From contig CAVWCW010000022.1 in the NCBI GenBank assembly GCA_963753615.1, positions 14,289 to 78,288 of the forward strand: a DNA stretch of 64,000 nt, written 5' to 3'. The notes under the pieces are model-generated. The model had not been told where the DNA came from. It saw only the letters and a program-made list of their open reading frames with translations, and made no database searches. A program made the position numbers and the translations under genes. Position 1 is the stretch's first letter. Every line of letters begins with the position of its first letter. This DNA comes from CAVWCW01 sp963753615 (GTDB lineage Bacteria > Pseudomonadota > Gammaproteobacteria > Chromatiales > Chromatiaceae). Shown here piece after piece: positions 34,831-44,108 of this stretch.

Positions 34831-35522
34831 GCCGCCAGCTGGCCCTGGGCCTGGCGCTACAGCCGGCGCTCAGCTTCGACAGCTTCATCCCCGGTCCCAA
34901 CGGCGAGGCACTGGACGCAGTGCGGCGGCTGGCGGCTGGCGCCGAACCCTACCTCTACCTGTGGGGACCGGCAGGGGTCGGCAAGAGCCACCTGCTGCAG
35001 GCGGCCTGCGCTGCGGCCCACTCGCCGGAGCGGCCGGTGGCCTACCTGCCGCTGGCCCAAGCCCTGGACTTCGGGCCGGAACTTTTACAGGACCTGGAAA
35101 CCATGGCCCTGGTCTGCCTCGACGATCTGCATTGCCTGGCCGGTCAAGCGCCTTGGGAGGAGGCCCTGTTCGACCTTTACAATCGAATCCGCGAGGCCGA
35201 CGCCGGGCTGCTGGTGAGCGCCGACCGGCCCCTGGCCCAACTGCCGACCCGGCTGCCGGACCTGGCCTCGCGCCTGGCCTGGGGCCCCAGCTACCAGCTT
35301 CAGCCCCTTCCCGACGCCGAACTGTTGCCGGCGCTGACCCGACTGGCCGCCGAGCGCGGGCTGCAGTTGCCCGCGGACAGCGCCCAATACATCCTGCGCC
35401 GCTGCCCCCGAGACCTGGGCTACCTGCAGGGCCTGCTGGAACGCCTCGATCGCGCCTCCCTGGCCGCCCAGCGGCGCTTGACGCTTCCCTTCGTGCGGGA
35501 GCAATTGCGGCAACAGGAATGA
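34827..35522 (+). CDS. hda: DnaA regulatory inactivator Hda
   Basis: The 231-residue AAA+ protein has Walker A GPAGVGKSH (about 46-54), Walker B LVCLDDLHCL (about 93-102) and a sensor 2 region rich in Arg. It starts with an N-terminal clamp-binding-like sequence, RQLALGLALQP, equivalent to the QL-x-L motif that binds the DnaN sliding clamp. Hda promotes hydrolysis of ATP-DnaA after initiation. It is the last gene of the arsC-wrbA-DUF2069-hda run and lacks a visible terminator before the remnant region. Confidence 0.94.
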   Translation: MSRQLALGLALQPALSFDSFIPGPNGEALDAVRRLAAGAEPYLYLWGPAGVGKSHLLQAACAAAHSPERPVAYLPLAQALDFGPELLQDLETMALVCLDDLHCLAGQAPWEEALFDLYNRIREADAGLLVSADRPLAQLPTRLPDLASRLAWGPSYQLQPLPDAELLPALTRLAAERGLQLPADSAQYILRRCPRDLGYLQGLLERLDRASLAAQRRLTLPFVREQLRQQE

Positions 35523-35559
35523 TCGCTCCGCGGCCAGGGTAGTCGCCGCAGCCGCCCGA

Positions 35560-35694
35560 TTAATCCTTCAGATCGCAGAAAGCGGCACCGTGGACGGCAT
35601 CGATGGTCTGCTTCACCGGCTCGTAGTCCACCCAGCGGATCGAAACCCACTGCTCATACTTCGGATCGATGGCCTGGATCGCAGCCGGGTCTTT
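35560..35694 (-). pseudogene. C-terminal fragment of an unidentified protein
   Basis: A 44-codon open segment ends in TAA at 35560-35562 and reads like a genuine C-terminus (IDPKYEQWVSIRWVDYE, AFCDLKD). No start codon or upstream portion is present. At about 35695 the sequence switches abruptly to the plus-strand cyclase remnant. This looks like a deletion or rearrangement junction. I do not recognise the parent protein. Confidence 0.45.
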
Positions 35695-35695
35695 C

Positions 35696-36763
35696 CGGTG
35701 CGTCGCCCGTGACTCGACGTTCCTCTACCGGGATACGCCGATGGACCCGCGCGACCTCGGCGAAAAGCTGAATGCCCGGTAACTGCTGCGCGGAAGCGTC
35801 CGGCGCACGGAGAATCGGGTTCGGATTACCGCCGAGTTGATCGAAGCCGGTTCTGGCTACACCCTCTGGACCGACCGTTTCGACGACGAGGCTGCTCGCC
35901 TGTTCGATCTTCAGGACCGAGTCACTCACAGAATCGTCACCGCGCTGGTGGGACGGCTCAACGTGCGGGATCGCCAGGAACTCGGTCGGCCGCGAACCAA
36001 GAGTACGCGGGCCTATGACCACTTTCTCTTCGGGCGGAGACGGTTGTTCCTCTACGCCGGCGCCGAGGAGAACCAATCAGCGCGCGGGTCGTTTAACCGG
36101 GCGATTGCCCTCGGCCCCAATTTTGCGCTGGCGTATGCAATACTTTCCTGGACCCACGCCTTCGACGCCATGAACGGCTGGAGCGAGTCGCGCCGGCGCT
36201 CCCTCGAGCGCGCCATCGAACTGGCGAACACGGCAATCGATCTCGAGCAAGCGATGCCAGTGGGCCACTTCGTTCGCGGGCTCGCCTATCGGGAACTCGG
36301 GGGCCGGGTGCATGCGCTCGTCGACGCCGAAACGGCTATCGAGCAAGACCCAAACGATGCCAGCGCCCACGTGCTCCTGGCGACCCTGTTGTATTTCGAC
36401 GAAAGGCCGCTGGAGGGGTTGAACCTGATGAAAAAGGCCATCGCCCTAAACCCCAAACATCCGTTCAACTACAGCTTTCACCTTGGCCAGGTCCTATACA
36501 TTCTCAGGCGTTACGACGATGCCATCGACGCCTTCAACCGAGTGCGCGACTCCAACCCCGCCGCGGATCGGGCCCATCTCCGGCTGGCAGCCGCATACGC
36601 CCAGGCCGGTTGCGGCGACGATGCCGCTCGGGAACTGGAGCAGGTGCTGGCGGCAAATCCGGCACTCTCTCTGGAAGCCATTCGCGATGCCTACCCTTTC
36701 ACCAACCCGGCCGACCTCCAGCACCTGGCCGACGGACGGCGCCAAGCCGGACTCGCGGAGTGA
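35696..36763 (+). pseudogene. Remnant of a class III adenylate/guanylate cyclase-type TPR regulator
   Basis: The translation runs VARDSTFLYRDTPMDPRDLG, LNAR, then an in-frame TAA at 35780-35782 where homologues have a residue in AR-x-LLRGSVRR. It continues ITAELIEAGSGYTLWTDRFDD through several TPR repeats to a stop at 36761-36763. This is the typical C-terminal half of CHD-TPR or CadC-like regulators, in which a cyclase or winged-helix domain comes first; that half is missing. The part after 35837 could still be translated, but it lacks the effector domain. Confidence 0.75.
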
Positions 36764-36998
36764 CCGACCTGCAAGCCAACGGCGGCCGAACCGGACGTCC
36801 GCATCGCGGTCGCTGCACCCGAATATGCCGTCCGTTGCCGATGCGGTTGCGTGATACCCGCTCTCCGGGCGGGGCCTGAGGGCGAACCCCGTAGATGCGG
36901 TTGCCGGCAGGCCGGGCGCAATCCCTTCCCCCCCGGAAACCCCGGTGGAGCGGATAACGGCGTGCGGGTCCCTGCCGGGTGACCGGGAGGCTGCTGCG

Positions 36999-37322
36999 CT
37001 AGTCCGCTTTTTTCGTATTCTGATCCGGTTTTTTCAGTTGATGGTAACTGAACGTTCCGATAACGGCGGCCAGGTAAAAGTAGAGGATCGTGTAGAGGAA
37101 CAACAGGACCATCGGGGGTGGGAGCGCCCCGGACGCTCCTCGCAAGATCAAGGGTATGAGCAGCAGCAGAAACAGCGACACCGCCAGCCGGGGTTTGTAG
37201 AACATCCCCGCGATGCAGGCGGCGCCCATGACTGCACCGACGAGCCTCTGCGGCTGGGAGGTCAGAAAGGAAACGGTTTGTTCCCCGTGCGCTTGGAACA
37301 AGAACCCGAAATCGAGAATCAC
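36999..37322 (-). CDS. Small hydrophobic membrane protein, unknown
   Basis: The 107-residue protein begins with GTG at 37322 and has three hydrophobic segments: about 27-40, RLAVSLFLLLLIPLIL and MVLLFLYTILYFYLAAVIG. A polar, lysine-rich tail (LKKPDQNTKKAD) follows. The ribosome-binding site is weak. The membrane-protein composition is convincing, but the family is not recognised, and it is isolated among non-coding DNA. Confidence 0.5.
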   Translation of the reverse strand: MILDFGFLFQAHGEQTVSFLTSQPQRLVGAVMGAACIAGMFYKPRLAVSLFLLLLIPLILRGASGALPPPMVLLFLYTILYFYLAAVIGTFSYHQLKKPDQNTKKAD

Positions 37323-38187
37323 CTAGGCCACCCCGGCATAGATTCCATTGGTTATCGCCTGCTCAGCGTTCCGTAGATCCATGCTGCCCCGCCATAGGTC
37401 TCGAATGGGTCACCGTTTGCCGGCCTGGGCGCATCCGTTCGGCAACCCTTCCGGCGCGAACTCGGAGCGCTGCAAGCCGCCGCTTCGATCTGCTTACTGA
37501 ACGCGAACCCCGTTTCCCGCGCTGGCGCCGGGGCCGAGCGCCCGAAACCCGCACCGAGGGCGCAGCCAGGCGAGGGGCTGGCGTGCATAGGGACAGGCCG
37601 GAGCCGATGCTCCCGGGCAGGCGCCAAAGCATCTCGCTGACCCGCCCGGCCTGCTTGCCGGCCGGTCGCCGCGCCGCTCAATAAGGCGGGCACACTGAGA
37701 AAGAGCGGCATCGGGCCGCGGGGACCCGCACGCCAGCCCCATCACCGAGCAAGCTGGGAACGCGGGCATGCCGATCGGTTGACCTGGGGCAAGCCCGGTC
37801 CAGGGTATAGTCGTTACCGGTTTGTTCGGGAAGCCCCCGTTCTCAGCGGCTTGGTCTCGAAGGTTTCGGGTCGTGCCAGGGGCCGGTCGAGGACCGTCGA
37901 GAGACGGCTTCACCCCGAGTTCGCCCCGCGCCGAAGCCGCGAGGAGAACCGCGGCTGCTGCGGGAACCCAAGCTGGGTTGGGGGCGTGAGCGGCGCAACA
38001 TTCAACCGGGCTGCGGTCCGAACGCCTTCGGCCACCGCCGCAGCATGCGTCCGCGCCGCCGGGTGGGAGGCAGCCGCTTGGAAACCGACTGCAACCGCTA
38101 CGCCGAAGCCAGTGGCACAGTCGGCCGACTCATCCGGTGCTCGTACACCGGTCGGGCTTTCGCGTTCCTCCCGACACCCCCGTTCAA
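37323..38187. other. GC-rich non-coding stretch
   Basis: This 865-bp stretch has many long but biased open frames (Arg/Ala/Pro/Gly-rich, none with a ribosome-binding site or recognisable motif). I see no RNA gene or repeat. It probably represents eroded genes in the accessory segment between hda and the cytochrome peroxidase. Confidence 0.45.
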
Positions 38188-38520
38188 TCAGCAGTCGTCG
38201 TCGGCTTCTATCTGTCCGGTTGCCGGGTTGCGCAACGGCTGCCCCTGCGCATCTGTCCTGATGGTATTGATGAACATCATGGAATCGACCCGTTCGAATT
38301 CTTCTTTCATGGCCTGCTCGACCGCCCGGTCGGTCAGCCCCTCGTAGATATACACGCTGCCCGCGGCCTCGTTGCGCAACTCGCCCTCGGTCGGTTCGAA
38401 CAGGCGGCGCATTTCCAGCTGCCGATAGGCCGGCTCGGGCGCCGGATCCGCCAGCGCACCCGCGCCGGCGACAGGCGCCAGCATTGAAATTGCGAGAAAA
38501 ATTAAATGAAGCTTTTCGAT
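38188..38520 (-). CDS. Small secreted protein, possibly iron-regulated, unknown function
   Basis: The open frame reaches ATG at 38595, but a GGGAGG site ends six bases before an in-frame ATC codon at 38520. That codon opens a good signal peptide (IEKLHLIFLAISMLAPVAGA). A start at 38520 gives 110 residues and leaves room for a promoter; a start at 38595 would sit only nine bases from the Fur-like box. The mature part (RRLFEPTEGELRNEAAGSVYIYEGLTDRAVEQAM, FERVDSMMF, ending ADDDC) resembles hypothetical proteins I vaguely recall from gammaproteobacteria. No function is known. The ATC start is unusual and may reflect a base error. Confidence 0.55.
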   Translation of the reverse strand: MEKLHLIFLAISMLAPVAGAGALADPAPEPAYRQLEMRRLFEPTEGELRNEAAGSVYIYEGLTDRAVEQAMKEEFERVDSMMFINTIRTDAQGQPLRNPATGQIEADDDC

Positions 38521-38603
38521 TTTCGCCTCCCGATACGGCGTTGTAAGGGGATAAGCACCTGTACCGACGATCAGCGACTCAGCCCCGTAGACCATCAGAA
38601 TAT

Positions 38604-38622
38604 TAAATGAGAATCATTCGTT
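38604..38622. promoter_or_regulatory. Fur-box-like operator
   Basis: TAAATGAGAATCATTCGTT matches the inner TGATAATCATTA core of the Fur consensus at 10 of 12 positions. A further AATAATCAT unit follows immediately at 38623-38631, as in extended Fur sites. It lies about 85 bases upstream of the small secreted gene on the minus strand and also within the divergent region of the peroxidase gene. Confidence 0.55.
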
Positions 38623-38781
38623 AATAATCATAGCTTCCGGTGCGTCCCATCGGATATAGCCGGAAAGGGCTAACACGAATGGGCTATCACAGATTGGCAC
38701 GGTATGCGCTAGACGAGAATGAACCGGCGTCGAAATCCCGTAACTTCGTCACAAATCTGAAATCACCTTTGGCCGTTTTCA

Positions 38782-38795
38782 CTGACCTGGATCAT
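38782..38795. promoter_or_regulatory. Possible FNR/Anr-type site upstream of the cytochrome c peroxidase
   Basis: CTGACCTGGATCAT resembles TTGAT-N4-ATCAA with 7 of 10 conserved positions. Bacterial di-heme peroxidase genes are often under FNR-type control. The distance to the gene start (140 bp) is long, so this is only suggestive. Confidence 0.3.
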
Positions 38796-38934
38796 GGCAC
38801 CGCTTTGTTTTCGTAGTCGTTCCACAATTCGCAATGACGGTCGGGGAGGGCTGCATTAAAAAAATGCTGGATGCTCAATGCATCCGAATAACAACCTGAT
38901 CCAAACAACCAACAGCAAAAATCAGGAGAACCCG

Positions 38935-40311
38935 ATGAAAACGCGTCTCACATGCGCCGTTTCCTGCTTGGTATTTACATTCGCCGCCGTGCCGGCCCAC
39001 GCCATCTCTAATCTGGAAAAAGTCGGCGGCGCCATTTACGAGGACTTGAACCTGTCCCTGGTGGAAAACCAGTCCTGCGAGACCTGCCACGACCCGTCGG
39101 CGGGTTTCGCCGATCCCGAGAACCGCATCTCGCCCCACATGTTCCCGGTGTCCGACGGCTCCGATGACACCCTGTTCGGGGGGCGCAACGCGCCGACGGC
39201 CGCCTATGCCGGGTTCAGCCCGGTATTCCACCACGACGGCGAATTGTTCGTGGGCGGAATCTTCTGGGACGGCCGGGCGACCGGGCGCACGGACGTGACC
39301 GCCACCGGCGACCTGGGAGCCGGCCCCACCGGCGATCCGCTGGCCGACCAGGCGAAAGGGCCTTTCGGGAACCCGGTGGAGATGGCGTTGAGCTCAGAAG
39401 CGGAAGTTGTCGGCATCATCCGAACCTCCGACTACGCGAAAAAATTCGAGAAGGAATTTGGACCCGGCGCCTTTGACAACGTAGACCTGGCCTACAACAA
39501 CGCCAGTCTCGCCATCGCCGCCTTCGAACGGTCGAAGCGTCTGGTCCAGTTCAAATCAAAATTCGACAACTTCGTCAAGGAGCAGGGAGGGGACGTCAGC
39601 GCGTTCGGTGTTGACGAAGTAGACGGATTCAGAAAATACGCCGGTCCGCCGGCCGGTTTCACATCCGAAGTCTACAGCTACGACGAGGCCGACGGCCTGG
39701 CGATATTCAACGCGGATTCCTACATCCAAGGCGGGGCGACAGTACCGGAAGGGGCGCAAAACGGCGCCATGTGCTACCTCTGCCATCTAACCGAGAATCA
39801 TGTCGTTGAAGCGGAAGACCCCAACAACCCGGTCGGCGGCCACGAGCCGGGAATCTACAACCCAATGCTCACCGACTTCACCTACGACAACCTGGGCATC
39901 CCGGTGAACCCCCGAATCGCCGAGCTGGCCGGAACCCAGGCCATCGACCCCGGACTCGGGGGTCAGACAGCGCAGTTGAATGCCGCCTGCCCGACCTGCG
40001 ATCCCACGGAAGAGATAGGAAAGTTCAAGGTCTCGTCGCTGCGCAACCTATCCCGCACGGCCCCATACGGTCACAACGGCTTCTTCGCGACCATTTTCGA
40101 GATCGTGCATTTCTACAACACCCGCGACGCGAAGGACAGTTGTGAGAGCTTGGAAATCCAGGACGCTACGGCGCAAATCGCCCTCGCCAACAACTGCTGG
40201 CCCGAGGCGGAAGTCCCGTCGACCGTAAACGGGGACGAGCTCGGGAATCTCGGCCTGAGCCCGGCGCAAGAGCAGAAGCTGGTCCTGTTCCTGGAGACCC
40301 TGGCGGACTAG
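38935..40311 (+). CDS. Di-heme cytochrome c peroxidase (MauG/CcpA-like)
   Basis: The 458-residue protein starts at ATG 38935 after AGGAGA and has a signal peptide cleaved near residue 23. Two heme c motifs are present: C48-ETCH52 and C280-YLCH284. The PEN and FGGRNAPTAAYAGFSPVFHHDGE region and the late LRNLSRTAPYGHNGFFAT match the bacterial cytochrome c peroxidase family, which reduces hydrogen peroxide in the periplasm. It is longer than classical CcpA (about 320 residues) because of insertions between the heme domains; one contains an extra non-heme CPTC pair. An efficient terminator follows. Confidence 0.9.
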   Translation: MKTRLTCAVSCLVFTFAAVPAHAISNLEKVGGAIYEDLNLSLVENQSCETCHDPSAGFADPENRISPHMFPVSDGSDDTLFGGRNAPTAAYAGFSPVFHHDGELFVGGIFWDGRATGRTDVTATGDLGAGPTGDPLADQAKGPFGNPVEMALSSEAEVVGIIRTSDYAKKFEKEFGPGAFDNVDLAYNNASLAIAAFERSKRLVQFKSKFDNFVKEQGGDVSAFGVDEVDGFRKYAGPPAGFTSEVYSYDEADGLAIFNADSYIQGGATVPEGAQNGAMCYLCHLTENHVVEAEDPNNPVGGHEPGIYNPMLTDFTYDNLGIPVNPRIAELAGTQAIDPGLGGQTAQLNAACPTCDPTEEIGKFKVSSLRNLSRTAPYGHNGFFATIFEIVHFYNTRDAKDSCESLEIQDATAQIALANNCWPEAEVPSTVNGDELGNLGLSPAQEQKLVLFLETLAD

Positions 40312-40405
40312 GCGAGGGAAGGGACGCGGGACCGCGTCCCGCATCCGCGGCGCGGCGGCGGTTTGGATTGGCCGCCGGGCCCGGATAATCGGTCTCGCTC
40401 CGCCC

Positions 40406-40445
40406 AATCGGGGCCCGGCAGCCGGCGGGCCCCGATTTCTTTTCC
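40406..40445 (+). terminator. Rho-independent terminator after the cytochrome c peroxidase
   Basis: The 12-bp perfect stem AATCGGGGCCCG / CGGGCCCCGATT, with an 8-base loop, is followed by TTCTTTT on the plus strand. It lies about 95 bp after the peroxidase stop codon. Confidence 0.85.
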
Positions 40446-40538
40446 GCGCTTTCCCGTCTCGCCGCGCCGCCGGCTCGGGGCATCCCGGCGGGTGCTCAAG
40501 CGCCGGTTTCACCCCGCGATCGGGCGCATCGGGCCCCG

Positions 40539-41141
40539 TCAACCCCCCGTTGCGTGATCTCCTTTATCGCCGGCCGAATTGCCCGTCTGATTGCGCCAGC
40601 CCTTGCTGCGGGCCAGACGGTTCCACACCACCACGTAGTCCACACCGCTCAGCAGGGTGGTGGCCAGGGTAGCCCAGACCAGGATCTGGATCAGGGCGTC
40701 AGGCAGGTCAAAGGGACCGGCGTCGCAGACCACCAGAATCACCAGCAGAATCTGCACCAGGGTATTGAGCTTGCTGATCAGGGTCGGGGCGGCGTCAAGG
40801 GGCTCGACCCGGAAGTGGTAGGTCAGGGCGCCGGCCACGATCACCAGATCGCGCAGGATCACCGCGGCGAACAACCACCAGGGGATCAATTCGAGCCAGG
40901 CCAGGCAGACCAACGCGGTAAGCAGCAGCACCTTGTCCGCCAGCGGGTCCAGGATCGAGCCGAGCCGGCTCTGCCAACGGTAGTGCTTGGCCAGAAAGCC
41001 GTCCAGGCCGTCGGTGAAGCCAGCGACGGCGAACAGGATCAGCGCCTCTGTGAACTGGCGCCGCAGCAGAAAGTAGACGATGACGGGCGCAAAGAAAAAC
41101 CGCAGAACGGTGAGCAGGTTAGGTATGTCCCGCGGTTTCAC
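40539..41141 (-). CDS. CDP-alcohol phosphatidyltransferase family protein
   Basis: The 200-residue integral membrane protein carries the CDP-alcohol phosphotransferase motif D-x2-DG-x2-A-x9-G-x3-D-x3-D (FTDGLDGFLAKHYRWQSRLG and SILDPLADK). Lys replaces the usual Arg after Ala. Five to six hydrophobic segments are visible. It is close to PgsA in size and spacing, but belongs to the second copy typically found beside DUF2066 and purM. The product could be phosphatidylglycerol phosphate or cardiolipin; it cannot be fixed from sequence. The GTG start overlaps the DUF2066 stop. Confidence 0.88.
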   Translation of the reverse strand: MKPRDIPNLLTVLRFFFAPVIVYFLLRRQFTEALILFAVAGFTDGLDGFLAKHYRWQSRLGSILDPLADKVLLLTALVCLAWLELIPWWLFAAVILRDLVIVAGALTYHFRVEPLDAAPTLISKLNTLVQILLVILVVCDAGPFDLPDALIQILVWATLATTLLSGVDYVVVWNRLARSKGWRNQTGNSAGDKGDHATGG

Positions 41142-42232
41142 GGGCGCATCCGGTATTCCAGGCGGCCGGGTTCTGCCTGGCCCTGCCCGGCGGGCTCCAG
41201 CAGACCGCCCAGGACCAGCGCCTGCTCCAGGGCTTGCACGCTGCCCGCCAATTGCAGCTCGAATAGACTGCTCTCGGGCTCGATCAGCAGCGGGCGTGCC
41301 CGCTCCACGATGTCCAGCCCCTGCAATTGAGCCTGGAGACGGCCGTAGCCGGCCAAGTCTTCGACCCCTGTGACCCGCAGTTGCAGGGTCTCGGCGCTGA
41401 CCCCAGAGCCCATCGGGGCGTACCGAGCCACCAGCACGTCGGCGCTGCGCTCGACTCCGGCGGCCAGGGCCTGCTCCAGGTCGCCGGCGGTGTTCCACTC
41501 GGTCTTGTCGTCGTCCTCATACAAAGTCCAGCGCAGCCGCCAGCCCCCGCCGCGTTGGCTTGCGGCGACCACCAGGGTGGCGTCCGGGGCATAGCGGGCG
41601 GAGGCGGCGCGGATGCGTGACTCGAAATCCCCCCAAAGGTCGCCGGCCTCCAGCTGAGAATGATCCTCCAGATCGAACAGGGGCAACAGCAGGGGCAGGC
41701 CCCGGGCCTCGGCGCCGCGTTGCAGCGCCGCCCAGGCATCCGGCGCCGCCTCGGCGCTGGCCAGGCTGCGGCGCCCGCCCTGCTCCAGCCCCAGCCATAC
41801 CAGAACTGCCGGGCGAGTGCTTCCCCAGATCGGCAGCCGGTGTTCGCGCAGCACCCGCATCACGGCATTGGCGTCGAACTGCACCCGCAACAGCTGGGCC
41901 GGTTCGGCCACGCCGGCCTCCAGTTGCTCGGGGTCGTTGCGGTAGCGGAACTGCTGCACGTAGCGCGGCGCATCCCCCAGATCGCCAGCCAGTTCGGAAC
42001 GCTCTGCGATCCGGGGGTAACCGCTGACCTTGCCCAGGACCAAGGCATAGGCCGCCGCGATGGCTTGGTTGCGCTGCTCGGTCTGGCGCCCGGCCACCGG
42101 CACCTCGGCGCTGAACAGGCCGTCGACGGTGGCGGCATATCCGCCGACGGGCGCCGCCAGCAACAGCCAGCAAAGCAGGATCGGCAGGGGGAGAAGCGGG
42201 TGCCGGCGATGCGGCTGCAGCGAACTGGGCAT
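41138..42232 (-). CDS. DUF2066 family secreted protein
   Basis: The protein has 364 residues with a signal peptide ending near 34 (LLLAAPVGGYAATV). FSAEVPVAGRQTEQRNQAIAAAY and VLGKVSGYPRI at the mature N-terminus, LPIWGSTRPAVLVWLGLE and a TLYEDDDKTEWNT segment are typical of DUF2066. The family is uncharacterised but strongly syntenic with purM, hda and the CDP-alcohol transferase in gammaproteobacteria. It is divergent from purM with a gap of about 150 bp, and coupled to the downstream gene by a four-base overlap. Confidence 0.9.
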   Translation of the reverse strand: MPSSLQPHRRHPLLPLPILLCWLLLAAPVGGYAATVDGLFSAEVPVAGRQTEQRNQAIAAAYALVLGKVSGYPRIAERSELAGDLGDAPRYVQQFRYRNDPEQLEAGVAEPAQLLRVQFDANAVMRVLREHRLPIWGSTRPAVLVWLGLEQGGRRSLASAEAAPDAWAALQRGAEARGLPLLLPLFDLEDHSQLEAGDLWGDFESRIRAASARYAPDATLVVAASQRGGGWRLRWTLYEDDDKTEWNTAGDLEQALAAGVERSADVLVARYAPMGSGVSAETLQLRVTGVEDLAGYGRLQAQLQGLDIVERARPLLIEPESSLFELQLAGSVQALEQALVLGGLLEPAGQGQAEPGRLEYRMRP

Positions 42233-42384
42233 GGGTGCAGGCTTCGAAAAACAGGTCAGGTTGACCTTTTCGATTGTAACTTGGTCCCTGCGGGCTGTCT
42301 AAAAGTCGGTCGCCGAAGTTTTCCTGCATCGGGCAAGCTTGGTAACATCCAAATACTTACCCTCAGCCCTCCCGGAGCCTTCCC

Positions 42385-43431
42385 GTGACCCAAAGCCAAA
42401 CCCCGGATTCCCTGAGCTATCGGGACGCCGGCGTCGATATCGATGCCGGCAACAGCCTGGTGGAGCGCATCAAGCCCATCGTCCAGAGCACCTTTCGCCC
42501 CGGGGTGCTCAGCGGCCTGGGCGGCTTCGGCGCTTTGTTCGAGCTGCCCCTGGACCGCTACCGGGAGCCGGTGCTGGTGTCCGGCACCGACGGTGTCGGC
42601 ACCAAGCTCAAGCTGGCCCTGCAGCTCGGTATTCACGACAGCATCGGCATCGACCTGGTGGCGATGTGCGCCAATGACATCGTGGTGACCGGGGCCGAGC
42701 CCTTGTTCTTCCTCGACTACTACGCCACCGGCCGGCTCGACCTGGAGGTGGCCACCGACGTGGTCAAGGGCATCGCTCGCGGCTGCGAACTGGCCGGGGC
42801 GGCGCTCACCGGCGGCGAGACCGCCGAGATGCCGGGCATGTACGCGGCCGGCGACTATGACCTGGCGGGCTTCTGCGTCGGCATTGTGGAAAAGAGCCGC
42901 ATTATCCAGCCGCAGCGCGTGCAGCCGGGGGATGTGCTGCTGGGCCTGGCCTCCTCCGGGCCCCACTCCAACGGCTACTCCCTGATCCGCAAGGTGCTCG
43001 AGGTCAGCGGCGCGGAGCTGAACCAGCCGCTCGGCGACACCAGCCTGGGGCAGGCCTTGCTGGCGCCGACGCGAATCTACGTCAAGTCCCTGTTGGCCCT
43101 GGGGGCGGAGTTGGAGATCCACGGCCTGGCCCACATCACCGGCGGCGGCCTGTCGGAGAATCTGCCGCGGGTGTTGCCCGCCGGCACCAAGGCGGTGATC
43201 GACGCGGCCAGTTGGGAGCGCCCGGAGGTATTCCGCTGGCTCCAGGCCGAGGGCAATATCGCCGAGCCGGAGATGCTGCGCACCTTCAATTGCGGGGTCG
43301 GCATGGTGGTGTGCCTGGCCGCCGCCGACGCCGAGCGCGGCGCCGAGGTCCTGCGCGCCCAGGGCGAACGGGTCTGGACCCTAGGCCGGATAGAGGCCAG
43401 CTCCGGCGAACCCGCGGTCGAGATCGCCTGA
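42385..43431 (+). CDS. purM: Phosphoribosylformylglycinamidine cyclo-ligase (AIR synthetase)
   Basis: The 348 residues contain the PurM signatures GVDIDAGNSLVERIK, VSGTDGVGTKLKLA, DLVAMCANDIVVTGAEPLFFLDY and GGETAEMPGMY. It closes the imidazole ring in purine biosynthesis (FGAM to AIR). It begins with GTG at 42385, eight bases after a CCGGAG site. It shares its stop with the purN start (TGATG). Confidence 0.97.
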   Translation: MTQSQTPDSLSYRDAGVDIDAGNSLVERIKPIVQSTFRPGVLSGLGGFGALFELPLDRYREPVLVSGTDGVGTKLKLALQLGIHDSIGIDLVAMCANDIVVTGAEPLFFLDYYATGRLDLEVATDVVKGIARGCELAGAALTGGETAEMPGMYAAGDYDLAGFCVGIVEKSRIIQPQRVQPGDVLLGLASSGPHSNGYSLIRKVLEVSGAELNQPLGDTSLGQALLAPTRIYVKSLLALGAELEIHGLAHITGGGLSENLPRVLPAGTKAVIDAASWERPEVFRWLQAEGNIAEPEMLRTFNCGVGMVVCLAAADAERGAEVLRAQGERVWTLGRIEASSGEPAVEIA

Positions 43432-44108
43432 TGCACGCGCCCGCCGAACTGTCGGTGGTGGTGCTGATTTCGGGCAGCGGCAGCAATCTGCAGGCCCTGA
43501 TCGACGCCACCGCCAACGGCCTGCCGGCGCGCATTGCCGCGGTGATCAGCAACCGGTCCGACGCCTACGGCCTGGAGCGGGCCCGGCGCGCCGGCATCCC
43601 CACGCAAGTCCTGAGCCACAAGGGCTACGCGGACCGGGAAAGCTACGACGCCGCCCTGGCCGAGCGCATCGACGCCTACCAACCGGGCCTGGTGGTGCTG
43701 GCCGGCTTCATGCGCATCCTAAGCCCCGGCTTCGTGCAGCGTTACCAGGGCCGGATGCTGAATATCCACCCCTCCCTGCTGCCCGAGTTCCGCGGCCTGC
43801 ACACCCATCAGCGGGCCCTGGAGGCCGAGGTGCGCGAGCACGGCGCCAGCGTCCACTTCGTCACCGAGGAATTGGACGGCGGTCCGGTGATCATCCAAGT
43901 CCGGGTGCCGGTGCTGCGCGGCGACGACCCCGAAACCCTGGCCGCCCGGGTGCTGCGCCAGGAGCACCGCATCTACCCGCTGGCGGTGGACTGGTTTGCC
44001 CAAGGGCGCCTGCGGCTGGACCGCGGGCGCGTTCTGTTGGACGGCCGGCCCCTGGAGCGGCCAGCGTTGATCGAGCCCGAATCGACGGAGGAATCCGGGC
44101 TGGTCTAA
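43431..44108 (+). CDS. purN: Phosphoribosylglycinamide formyltransferase
   Basis: The 225-residue protein has LISGSGSNLQALIDA at the N-terminus, NIHPSLLPEFRGLHTHQRAL with the catalytic histidine, and VHFVTEELDGGPVI. These are the folate-dependent GAR transformylase motifs. It transfers a formyl group from 10-formyl-THF to GAR. Coupled to purM by a one-base stop/start overlap, it ends overlapping the convergent methyltransferase gene by four bases. Confidence 0.97.
   Translation: MHAPAELSVVVLISGSGSNLQALIDATANGLPARIAAVISNRSDAYGLERARRAGIPTQVLSHKGYADRESYDAALAERIDAYQPGLVVLAGFMRILSPGFVQRYQGRMLNIHPSLLPEFRGLHTHQRALEAEVREHGASVHFVTEELDGGPVIIQVRVPVLRGDDPETLAARVLRQEHRIYPLAVDWFAQGRLRLDRGRVLLDGRPLERPALIEPESTEESGLV

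Noticed and set aside
37494..38261. Several frames longer than 100 codons in GC-rich DNA
   Set aside because: They are Arg/Ala/Pro-biased, overlap each other and have no ribosome-binding site, typical of random open frames at high GC.
38878..38934. Upstream ATG at 38878 as the start of the cytochrome c peroxidase
   Set aside because: It lacks a ribosome-binding site, while ATG at 38935 has AGGAGA and begins the signal peptide.
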